Positions 1 through 9,016 of a stretch of DNA of 64,000 nucleotides are shown in pieces (position 1 is the stretch's first letter; each line of letters starts with the position of its first letter). The stretch is from positions 3,076,001 through 3,140,000 of the forward strand of contig NC_092341.1 in NCBI RefSeq assembly GCF_046630445.1. Direction: 5' to 3'. Position numbers and translations under genes: made by a program. The notes under the pieces are model-generated. The model saw only the letters and a list, made by a program, of their open reading frames with translations, was not told where the DNA came from and did not search any database. This DNA is from Rutidosis leptorrhynchoides (Eukaryota; Streptophyta; Magnoliopsida; Asterales; Asteraceae).

Positions 1-129
1 AGAGGAATTATCACTATTGACTATGTGAAGTCAAAGGATAATGTTGCGGATCCGCTGACAAAAGGTTTAAACAGAGAGTTAGTGTGTAAGTTGTGCGTGG
101 GAATGGGACTAAAGCCCATGAAAGGCTAA
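1..129 (+). CDS. Ty1/copia polyprotein, C-terminal end of RNase H (partial)
   Basis: The first 43 codons read in one frame to a stop and end in the copia signature VKSKDNVADPLTKGL, which closes the RNase H domain of Ty1/copia polyproteins. The rest of the element lies upstream of the window. Its 3' untranslated part and LTR follow directly, so this is the tail of an inserted copia element and not a host gene. Confidence 0.9.
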   Translation, partial: RGIITIDYVKSKDNVADPLTKGLNRELVCKLCVGMGLKPMKG

Positions 130-741
130 GTTTATATGAAGGAAAACCTAACTCAGTTGACTGGAGATCCCAAGATCTGAGTTCAATAGGACAACCTACT
201 TGTATGAACTGGCGAAGTCACTGTGGGAGAGTTGATTACTAAACTAGCAACCCTTACACCTTTTAAAGGGAGTTTACTAATTAAGAGTAGACTTCCTAGT
301 CCATTCCTAAAAGTGACAAGTAAGAGGTTAAGTTTTATGGCTTTTAATGATTCAACTGAAATAACTATGCGTGGTTAATCAGTAGCGACGTTGTGGTGAA
401 TCACCTATGTGAGAGAGAAGTGGGGTCGCTTCGAAGGGTATTGTTGGGGCACAATATTTGATAAGCTCTCGCAGAACCAGGCTAATGTTCATGACCATAA
501 CGAACATAACTATGAGGACTTGACATTGTCAGGGAGAGTCTTGTGTGAAGCGTATTGTCGCCTACACAAACGGTAGACGAGTTCAAAGACATCGCCGTCT
601 ACTCAGAGCCAGTAGACTAAGTGCGTTTTCACAAGCGAAAGTTCAAAGGGTAACACCTACTTATCGTATGCAAGATTTAACCGCTGAAATTTAATCGGAA
701 GATTGTTGTTTCTGAGATCGATCTCCATTCATGTGGGGGAT
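130..741 (+). other. Copia 3' untranslated region and polypurine tract
   Basis: Non-coding stretch between the copia stop codon and its 3' LTR. It ends in the purine-rich ATGTGGGGGA at 731-740, the expected plus-strand primer next to an LTR. No other gene is visible in it. Confidence 0.75.
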
Positions 742-1386
742 TGTTGGAAAATTTGGTTAAAAAGTGTGTTTTCACCAATATTGGACACTAATTAATATAT
801 GATGAGTAGTCAATATTAATGATGATAAAAATGGGTTTTGTAGCCCCTAACGAGGGCTTTACAATGAACTAAAGTGTGTCCAAAACAGAATAAAGGTGAA
901 TGAGATATCGAGTCTCAAAGTTGTGCGTTTAGTGCAAATTCTAAAAGGCTTTTAAGTTGCACTAAATTGGTAGTAGGTGGAAACTAAAAGATAGAGCTTC
1001 CATTATAAATAGGAGCCTCAAGAGTTTGTAGAAAATACACAAAATTGGGCAGCAATACAACACACACACACAATTTCTATTGTGCTCTCTCGGTTCAACA
1101 TCAACAGTCTTCCCGTTCGACTATCTTTCAGGCATGTGTTCAAGTCCGGCAGTACGCTGCTTCGGACCGGTGTACCCTGGAACAGACGAAGAATCTGTTT
1201 AAGGGAATTGTGTCAAACACAAGCCCGGTTCAACCCGTTTTATAGTTTGATCTTTCTATTTTCGATTCATATGCTATCTGATTACTATATATATTACATA
1301 GTTGAATCTGAGTATTATGATTCATGTAAACTGTTAGAACATAATCTGATCATATCTATCAGTTTTGTTACTATATTTACCTACAC
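742..1386 (+). repeat. Ty1/copia 3' LTR
   Basis: The LTR starts with TGTTGGAAAA right after the polypurine tract. It contains a TATA box (ATTATAAATAGGAG near 1003) and a CA-repeat leader (ACACACACAC near 1060). The 3' end is set at about 1386 (TACCTACA) because the next bases, read on the minus strand, are NUP107 exon sequence. The 5' LTR is outside the window, so the target duplication cannot be checked. Confidence 0.7.
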
Positions 1387-2458
1387 ATTGCTCTGCAACG
1401 TCAGTTGCCTCATCATATTTTCCAAGTTTCATTTCTAGCGATCTCGATAACACCCTATTTAAGTACTAGCCGTCAGAAGATAAAGATTACAATTAACCAA
1501 TGTAATGTAGGCATAAAGCAAGTGGCAATAACTTTTGTCTCGGGGTCTTTGAAAGTGATATGTCAACCTTGCATCTACGATTGATAAATACAAAAAAACG
1601 AACAGGTTTATTTGTTCATCATAAATCATAAAACTATTAATTTATGATGACTTACTAGAGAAACTATCTGAAATTATTCTCATTCAAACTGTTACTGGTA
1701 CTGCTTTTTCTACGCGTAATAATAACTCCGATACTTCAATCCTTAACACCTAGTTTTATGAGTGTCTTTGACTACTAATCTGGAAATTACTGAAGGAATC
1801 AAACCAAAATGAGAAATATGCAATGTTGTGACCAAGGGATATCCTAGTCCGACCTCAAAATGAGGTCACCAAGTGTCATTATCTGCTCCGTGAAAGCCTC
1901 CTTCATTTTATCAGAAAGTAAATGACGAAGCACCACGAGAACTAAATGTGCCCTGAAACGGATCATCTGACGATCACCATGAGACCTGGCAGAAAAGAAA
2001 ATTCAAAAAAGATGAAACAAACGTGAATTGCAAAATCTGTACTTAACAGAGACACCTTGACCACTCAGGCCAAAAAGTCGTTAGATAGTAGACCTGTTTT
2101 ATACTAAGACACTTTGGTAAATCCATTGGAATTGAGACCTCACCTCTGTACAAACCTTCCGTATCCAATATAGATATCTTATATAGTGGAAAACTGGTAC
2201 GAATTAGATGAATTGAGGAAAGATTTATGGGTGTGATGAAGGCGATAGCCTTTTTTTAAACATTATATACACAGAAAACACTAAAAAAAAAAGAAAAGAA
2301 TAAATGCTCAACAAACTGATTGGAACTGACTAATAAATAGATGAATTGAGGAAATAGATACAAAGTTAAGATTCATACCCGCAGCGACGATTACATTCTC
2401 TGTAACTTAAATCTTGAGGGTCAGAATAGCTCGGCGAATTGTCCATGTCGATGTTCAT
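1387..2458 (-). pseudogene. NUP107: NUP107 nucleoporin gene relic
   Basis: Three blocks on the minus strand, in gene order, match plant NUP107, the scaffold nucleoporin of the Nup107-160 (Y) complex. (1) 2458-2379 begins MNIDMDNSPSYSDPQ, close to the Arabidopsis start MDMDMDTSPSYFDP, and ends at a GT donor. (2) About 1996-1845 follows a CTGCCAG acceptor and contains QMIRFRAHLVLV and GDLIL, matching the central part. (3) About 1454-1387 contains VLSRSLEMKLGKYDEATDVAEQ-like sequence and stops where the copia LTR begins. Only about 380 bp separate the first two blocks, which in the family lie several hundred residues apart, and block 2 runs into an in-frame stop. Most of the gene is missing, so this is a relic. 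The comparison is from memory of the Arabidopsis protein. Confidence 0.75.
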
Positions 2459-2743
2459 TGTAGCCGTTACAAATTTTTCCAGTGGGGAAGATTGGTGAGG
2501 GTTTTGATGCTTCGAACCCTAGAAAAACTGATTTTGAGCGCGGAAAGATGGGTAAGGTATGTTTTAAGGTAATTACGAAACCAGTCCCTGAACTATTGCT
2601 TGAAGCCTTGAACGTTAGCAAACGTGAATGTGAGAACACAAACACGAGAGCTTTATTTTGAAAAAATCATCATATTTTATAAATACTTTTTTAAAAAGTC
2701 ATTTAAGTAACAAAATCATTAATTCTGATTAGACAAAAATATA
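2459..2743. other. Upstream region of the NUP107 relic
   Basis: Sequence immediately 5' of the NUP107 start codon on the minus strand. An open reading frame of 74 codons (2645-2421, minus) overlaps exon 1 in another frame and resembles no protein I recognise. It is probably former 5' UTR or promoter. Confidence 0.4.
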
Positions 2744-2966
2744 CTTACTCCGTCCTATACTAATAAATTATCTTGTTTGCCCTTTATTTAATGTAGTTAT
2801 AAAGAGTAACTAATAAATTAATTGATATATTTAATGTAGAAATTCAAAATTAAAAGGGACATAATTGAAACTTTAATGATATTTAATGGCTATTTAGAGA
2901 AATAGACAATAATTTTGGAATAAACTAAAATAGAAAAGTGGACAGTTTTTTTTGGGACGGAGGGAG
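2744..2966. mobile_element. Stowaway MITE (Tc1/mariner-related)
   Basis: A 223-bp element with terminal inverted repeats (left CTTACTCCGTCC, right end the complement of CTCCCTCCGTCC) flanked by TA on both sides (2742-2743 and 2967-2968). TA targets and the CTCCCTCCGTCC terminus are the Stowaway hallmark. There is no coding capacity. It lies between the divergent NUP107 relic and FLU, about 860 bp upstream of the FLU start codon. Confidence 0.85.
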
Positions 2967-3829
2967 TAAAAGAAAGAGATTGCAACAAGTTACTAATATT
3001 TATTAAATTTTAACACTCTTATTTATAATTATAAATTATATAAGTTATATAATATAATAATTTATTAACTTTTAGTAAATGCATATAAGCAAAAGGTAAG
3101 AATGACAATTGATCAATTTATGTCATATTTACATCAATATATATTAATTAAAGTTTCATTCATATTTATTCAATTTTGATTCATCCATTCGTATTTACAC
3201 ATGATGAATTATTCGGGTTAATGAATATTTATTCACCGTTAGATATTATTTAAACTTAATACTATCAAAAGTCATAACTTATTATAAAAATAAGCAGTAA
3301 TCTATATAACCAACATACTTTAAATCACCTAACTGATTAGTCTGATTCCAAATTAAAGGTGGTTACGAAAGATTATTTTTATAAGAGAGATGACTATTGA
3401 TAATGTACAAATAAGTTATGAACTGTTTACTTTTTTCATGAATATGTCTTTGTTTCTATTTGAAAATGGGTGTTTGATTTTATGTTTCGTGAAAACACAA
3501 TTTTTAGATTAAGTGATGAACAAATAACAATTTTATTTACTGAATTGAGAAGTGTAGAGAAACACATTATTAAGTAAAAAGTAAACAGAAACTTAACCAT
3601 ACTTTTATTTCTTAAAAACTCGTTAGATTAGAAGAGTTGTATTTTTTTTAATTAATTAATAAAAAAAACTCTCATCTGGCGTTGCTACCACTATCCACCC
3701 AATCCCATGACCAAATGGGTTAGGGTTAGGAGGCATAAGATTGCAAGTTTCTACCCACACAATCCCTATCTACTCCAGTCCACTACTATTATTACTCCGT
3801 ATTAATTATAGCTTGACGTTTTATTCACA
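2967..3829 (+). promoter_or_regulatory. AT-rich upstream region of FLU
   Basis: About 0.86 kb with no gene. It is very AT-rich to about 3660, then turns into a pyrimidine-rich, likely transcribed leader (ACTCTCATCTGG, TCTACCCACACAATCCC) before the start codon at 3830. I could not pick a convincing TATA box. Confidence 0.4.
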
Positions 3830-5130
3830 ATGGCGGTGATCCCTAGTTGCTCTCTTTTCCGACCATGTTCCGCGGCACGTCTATCTTCCGGTCAGTTATC
3901 TTTCCAGTCCCCAAACCCTGCTTTTTATTTGCTTACTTCTTCTACTGATTATCCTCATCTATTTTGTTTTAGTTTCACTTGTAATTGATATACGAAGTTT
4001 CAAATTCCCCAAACATGATGATCGTTTTAAAAGCCATGGCATCACTGCTCTGCATAAGTACCTATCTCATTGCGAGGCATCACGAAATATAAAAATTATT
4101 CAAGGGGATGATGGATCCGTATACAAACCCTTCACTTTGCATCAGGTATGATGGTGAGTTAGTATTTCAAATTCTTATGCTTTACAATTACTAGTATTAA
4201 ATGATGAATTTAAGTCACTAATTGTGCGTGTCCGAGTTTACTGGTGATTTATGAATTGTATGATTGTCATTTGCCAGACAATGGGGCTTGTAGGATCCTT
4301 ATTATTAGTGACACCTTTAGAAGCCCTAGCAGACACGTGCGAGGCAGAGCAATCTATTTATAATATGAACATGCCCGTTTTGCTACTTGTTGCCATCATT
4401 GGGGCCACAGTTGGAGGTATGATCACCTATGCACTCAAACTTTATCATGCATAGTGGTCAAAATGTGATTTGTAAATGTTTTGTTTTTAAAATTTTCTCG
4501 AATTGCAGGACTGCTTGCTCGACAAAGAAAGGCGGAACTACAGCGTTTAAACGAACAGCTTCGTCAGATCAATGCGGCTCTAAAAAGGCAAGCAAAGATA
4601 GAGTCGTATGCACCTGCTTTAAGTTACGCTCCTGCTGTCTCTAGAATACCTGATAACGAAGTGATTGTTGATCCAAAAAAGCAAGAGTTGATATCCCATC
4701 TGAAAAATGGCAAGAACTTTCTGAGGAATCAAAATCCAGAAAAGGCGTTTTCCGAGTTCAGTATTGCTCTTGAGCTTGCGCAGAACATCAAAGATCCAAT
4801 TGAAGAAAAGAAGGCTGCAAGAGGACTAGGTGCACTTTCGTATCTTTTTTCATTTTTATTGTGCTTATTACGTGTTTGACTCGACGATTGAGCATCATAT
4901 GACTTTTTATTCGGTATATATTTTCAGGAGCCTCCTTGCAGAGGCAAGGAAAGCATCGGGATGCAATTAAATACCATTCAATGGTTCTGTCAATCTCGGA
5001 AAGAGAGGGAGAGGACTCGGGGAACACAGAAGCATATGGTGCAATAGCCGATTGTTACACCGAGGTTGGTGACCTAGAGCGTGCTGCTACTTTTTATGAT
5101 CAGTACATTTCTAGATTACAAGCAGACTGA
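3830..5130 (+). CDS. FLU: FLU, chloroplast regulator of tetrapyrrole synthesis
   Basis: Five exons: 3830-3890, 3973-4145, 4278-4416, 4509-4829 and 4928-5130. All introns are GT-AG and short; the exons sum to 897 nt, encoding 298 residues (Arabidopsis FLU has 316). FLU is a thylakoid-bound protein that binds glutamyl-tRNA reductase and shuts down 5-aminolevulinate synthesis in the dark, preventing protochlorophyllide build-up. Visible parts: a Ser/Arg-containing N-terminus likely to be a plastid transit peptide; a hydrophobic segment at about 110-127 (MPVLLLVAIIGATVGG); a coiled coil at about 128-156 (ARQRKAELQRLNEQLRQ), nearly identical to the Arabidopsis stretch; and TPR repeats at about 181-295, which are the reductase-binding part. 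It ends YISRLQAD, like YIARLETD in Arabidopsis. No break is seen. The divergent N-terminus makes exons 1-2 the least certain part of the model. Confidence 0.93.
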
Positions 5131-5912
5131 TCCATCTGCTTGTTAGTAATTCAATTCAAGAATGAAATTTTTGTAATAGAGGTGTGTGATGTGTTGTAAC
5201 AAGGGTTTTACACATATATGTGTTACACTATATTATCGGCCTTTTATAAACACCTTTGAAGTTTATGTTATTGTTTTAATAACTGAAGTCGGATATGGAT
5301 CTTGACTTGTTAGAATTGAGAATTGAATCGAAAGTATCATCTTTTTATTGATAATTCGACTTTTTATGTCAAACTATTCTAGGCTTTAAAGGGAAACTCA
5401 GCTTCCAGATGGTAAGCTGGATTCTCTATGAAAAAGGTGATAAGTATACTCATTTTAGCTTGCAAGCTTTTCGAAAAAAGAAGAAGAAGATTTAGCTTGC
5501 AAAAACATATAACTACATACTGTAAATAACAAAAAAAGTAATTTTATATGTGTTGGATATTTAAGTGTTGGAATCAGTAATATTTCATACTTCACAAAGT
5601 GTAGTCTCTGTTGTTCCAGACTAAGAAGAGTTTTCAGACTAAAGTTTGCTACATTGATTTTTGAGATCAAAGAAGAAAGCCAGATTTCTATATTTACTTT
5701 GATTAAGTTGGAAATAATTAATTAAGTTGAAACGTATCAATTCAAAGATAGGAGAATCATTTTAAATATCTCTATTTATAGTAATTCTTTTAATAGACTC
5801 AACAACGATCGTGTAATTCATTGGACTGAAATTGACTCTCAGTTTGAAAGAGTATATAAATAAAATAGCCATGTTACCTTATTTATTCATACATTTATTT
5901 ATTTATTTAGTT
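5131..5912. other. FLU 3' UTR and intergenic DNA
   Basis: AT-rich sequence after the FLU stop codon. The first 150 bp or so are probably the 3' UTR. No gene, RNA or clear repeat is seen in the remainder. Confidence 0.4.
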
Positions 5913-6167
5913 ATTGGTTGAGTGGTAAAAAGCCTTAGTTGGTTCTGGACCTGTATCCTTGAAAAAATAAGTGCACGTTCAAATCCTGGGGAAGTTTTCT
6001 CCAAGGTTGTGTATCTGGTATCCTTCACTCTGTGCGGGCCAAGCAGTTAACCTAAAGTATTCCGGTACGCTTTGCGTGATGGATGCGAGAAGTTTTCCTA
6101 ACGGGTGTGTGAGTGGCAAATGAGAGGATTCGATGTGAAAAACTGAAAATTGACGTTCTAAAAAAAG
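5913..6167 (+). mobile_element. tRNA-derived SINE-like element
   Basis: An A-box-like GGTTGAGTGGTAA at about 5916 and a B-box-like GTTCAAATCC at 5977-5986 form an internal RNA polymerase III promoter like that of a tRNA. A non-tRNA body follows (TATTCCGGTACGC, GGATTCGATGTGAAAAAC), ending in a short A run (AAAAAAG) near 6167. The box spacing is too long and the folding too poor for a functional tRNA. No exact target duplication was found, so the ends are approximate. Confidence 0.55.
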
Positions 6168-6679
6168 TTAATTAATTAAAATTTGAGTTTGTTCATTGAT
6201 TTCAGTTCGGCATTTGTTAGTATTCAAATTTTACGATTACTCGTTTATATTTATTGGAATTGCTTACTAAATTATCGGACCTATGACTAATATGCTTCTT
6301 CACATCCCGTTGAACACATTAAAAATATCCCGTATCCCATTCTTCTCCAATGTAATTAAGTGTAGTTAGTCGTTACATAGGGGTTAAGTGAGGGTTGATG
6401 TCTCAAATTCAGGCGGTATTAAAGAATCTTCTGTTGTGATCTATTTAGAAGAAATGTTAAGATGCATTCATTGGTAAAATTCAATTCGAAGGGGTTAATG
6501 GGGGCTGTAACTTCTATAACTTGAAGGTGTCGGATGTGGATTGTGCCTCGGTGAGCGGAGCTTCAATTGATGAAGGTTCCAATCTGAAGAAGAAAAAGAA
6601 GGAAGAAGAATAAGTTGGTTATTTATCGGTGTGTTTTTTTCGTAATGTTAATTGACGTTTTGTTTGTTGTGTTGCCTAG
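6168..6679 (+). other. Possible coding tail, split from its 3' side by the Tat insertion
   Basis: Near 6510-6613 an open frame reads KVSDVDCASVSGASIDEGSN, then a lysine/glutamate-rich end (KKKKKEEE) and a stop, like a protein C-terminus. The sequence resumes after the Tat element at 26790 with T-rich, 3' UTR-like DNA ending in A-rich sequence at about 26885-26930. It could be the end of a host gene or of a 5'-truncated LINE. I do not recognise the protein. Confidence 0.25.
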
Positions 6680-7232
6680 TAATGATACCGCAGCCCGCAT
6701 GCGCATGTAACATACACACGGGCATGCGCTACGGTACGCATGCGGGGTGCTCTCATGCGGCATGCGGCATGCGGATCCGTATCTGGTCCTTTACGGCGGT
6801 TGAGCAAATATCTTTTCCATAATTATATCCGTGATTCGGGGGAGATGGTTATGGAAACGATTATCACTATCCTATGACGGTTCTAGAATTAGGGTTTGCC
6901 TATAAATGCAAACCCTAATCGTCGTTAGCAACATACCACGTTACGTAGCCATCTTCTACCACACATCCTACGTAACTTACATCCTCTATCATCTTCTAAA
7001 GGTTAACAGGTGAGTTCTTTATTAACTGGTACCTACAACTTTGCTTGGGGCCTTCTGATCGACGGACGTCATCGAAGGTGGACTTAATCACTTGGCCACC
7101 CCGCCGACATCATCATGTCGGCCAGGGTTATTCACGGTAGCCGGACCGGAGAGCCACGTTCTAAGATCCTTAAACCCCTCCTTTACGTTGAGCAAGCATG
7201 TTAAGACCCCTCGGTTAAAATATGCATGATCA
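6680..7232 (+). repeat. Tat 5' LTR
   Basis: 553 bp with a GCATGCG-rich palindromic cluster at about 6693-6775 in U3 and a TATA box (CCTATAAATGC) near 6900. The end GCATGATCA is followed directly by the primer site. The boundary is fixed by the adjacent CCTAG duplication and by comparison with the 3' copy. Confidence 0.92.
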
Positions 7233-7234
7233 AG

Positions 7235-7252
7235 TGGTGCTTTCATTGAGAG
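7235..7252 (+). promoter_or_regulatory. Tat primer-binding site
   Basis: TGGTGCTTTCATTGAGAG lies two bases past the 5' LTR. This is the usual primer-site sequence seen in plant Tat/Retand-type elements. Confidence 0.75.
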
Positions 7253-7355
7253 TCGAATTAATTCAAGACTGTTTAATTGCTTTTTCTTTTAAGGTTTTGA
7301 ATTGTATGACTCGTTATTTACAAAACTTTTGAATTTTTTTTTCTTTAACAGTATC

Positions 7356-9016
7356 ATGACTTCCGAGGAATCATCGGAACATACCCAAACAGATGTTCAG
7401 AACGCACCGTCTGGTAGTCAACATACACCGGTTATGACTACGGAGGCCGCTACTCAGGCGGGATACACGATATACCCTCCACCTATATCCGGCGAACCCT
7501 TTCAGAGGTACAAGCCGATATATTCAGACGGGGTCACACCGCCAAGAGCAAACTCACCAGTCACAACCACGCGGCTGGACTTTTCGACAGTGGATCCAAG
7601 GGTCATCTTTGCAGGCGTTGGCGGTAGAACAACGGGGCCGCATGTGGTTTGCTGCGGCCAGGTACCTATTTACAGTACCACTGTTTCAATACCTCTGCAT
7701 ACGCAGGGCATTCAGCAGAATTCGTCATTTACACCGTTGCAACCTTGGCAACCACCGCGCCCAGTCTCACAATTTTTAACTCCTGCGGATGCGCAGGCGT
7801 TACTTAATAGTTGGGGATTTGGGGTCATCCCAGATGCGAACTCTCATTGGGCGCCGATAACAGCGCAGCAGCAAAGCACAGCGCATACAGTTGGGCTTTT
7901 AAGTGTGTATCCTCAAGTTTCGCAGATATCTGCGCCACAGGTTTCGCTTCCTTTACAGCCACCTGTGTACTCCGCGTCTTCAAGTTATCCCTCTTTTCCA
8001 ACGCAGCAGCCTTGGTCATATCCGCAGACGCAGGGTCAACCTTGGCAAAATGTTCAAGGGCAGGCAAATCTTGCAAGTCAATTCATGCAGGCCGCACCTC
8101 CCGATATGGTTCACTTATTTTCACAACCTGACTTTGTTCAGGACATGATGAAGCGTTTCTTTGCAAATTTGAAAGGGGATCCTGTTAAACCACCCTTCGA
8201 GCTACCGACTACCTTTGACAAGTTTCCTCCGCATATATCCGCCTACCCGTTTCCATCAGCACCAAAGATACCTAGCACGTTGGGTACTTACAACGGCCTG
8301 ACCGATCCAGATGATTTTTTACAGCGCTTCGAAGGCGCAATGCGCACTCAAGGCTGGGTGGATCCGGTTGCGTGTCAGATATTTCCTATGACACTACAGG
8401 GTATTGCTCGTGAGTGGTTTAATAAGTTGCCGGCGGGTAGTATTGCCGGGTTTATGGATCTGCGGACAAAGTTTTTACTGCAATATCAGAATCAGAGACC
8501 ACGCAAGCGCACTCACATTGAATGCCATGACATCGTGCAGAAGTCCAAGGAATCTTTGGGCGAATTTCTCACAAGGTATACTAATGAGTGCCTGCGTATA
8601 CCAGATCTCAAACCAGAGCAACAGATTTCCGGACTCATACATGGAATAAACTCAGAACGTCATCCAACACTGGTAAGGCGTCTGCGCCATACAGTCCCAA
8701 CAACTTATGCTGAGGCGCTTAATGAATGCCACGACTATATGCGGAGTGGCGAAGATAATGACATTCCAACAGCTAGCACACGCAACGAGAGGAAGGACGA
8801 TGATGATCGTTCGCGCGATCAAAATCGTGGCAACAACTCTCGCGGAAGGTATCCTAGCGGTGGTCCTATCAGGAATGATAAAGGGAAATCAAGTGGCAAT
8901 TATCGAAACAATAATCAGCGCGGCATCAACAATCAGAACTATGCGCTTCTTAAAAGCTTATCCAAAACGCCCAAAGAAATTTTGGCGACGGAGCCAGTAT
9001 GCGCGACCTTCGCGGT
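7356..9016 (+). CDS. Tat Gag, interrupted by the Tekay insertion
   Basis: The frame starts most plausibly at MTSEESSEHTQTD (7356). The N-terminal half is Pro/Gln/Ser-rich and low in complexity. The retrotransposon Gag (PF03732-type) domain lies at about 8270-8760 (PSTLGTYNGLTDPDDFLQRF, GIAREWFNKLPAGSI, FLTRYTNECLRIPDLKPEQQ). An Arg/Asp/Asn-rich tail follows up to the insertion point, where the 5-bp target GCGGT (9012-9016) precedes the Tekay LTR. Gag packages the element RNA into virus-like particles. Confidence 0.88.

Noticed and set aside
2421-2645. 74-residue minus-strand frame as a gene
   Set aside because: Overlaps NUP107 exon 1 in another frame and has no recognisable features.
5915-5986. 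Possible tRNA gene
   Set aside because: A- and B-box-like words are present but the spacing is too long and no cloverleaf forms; called a SINE instead.
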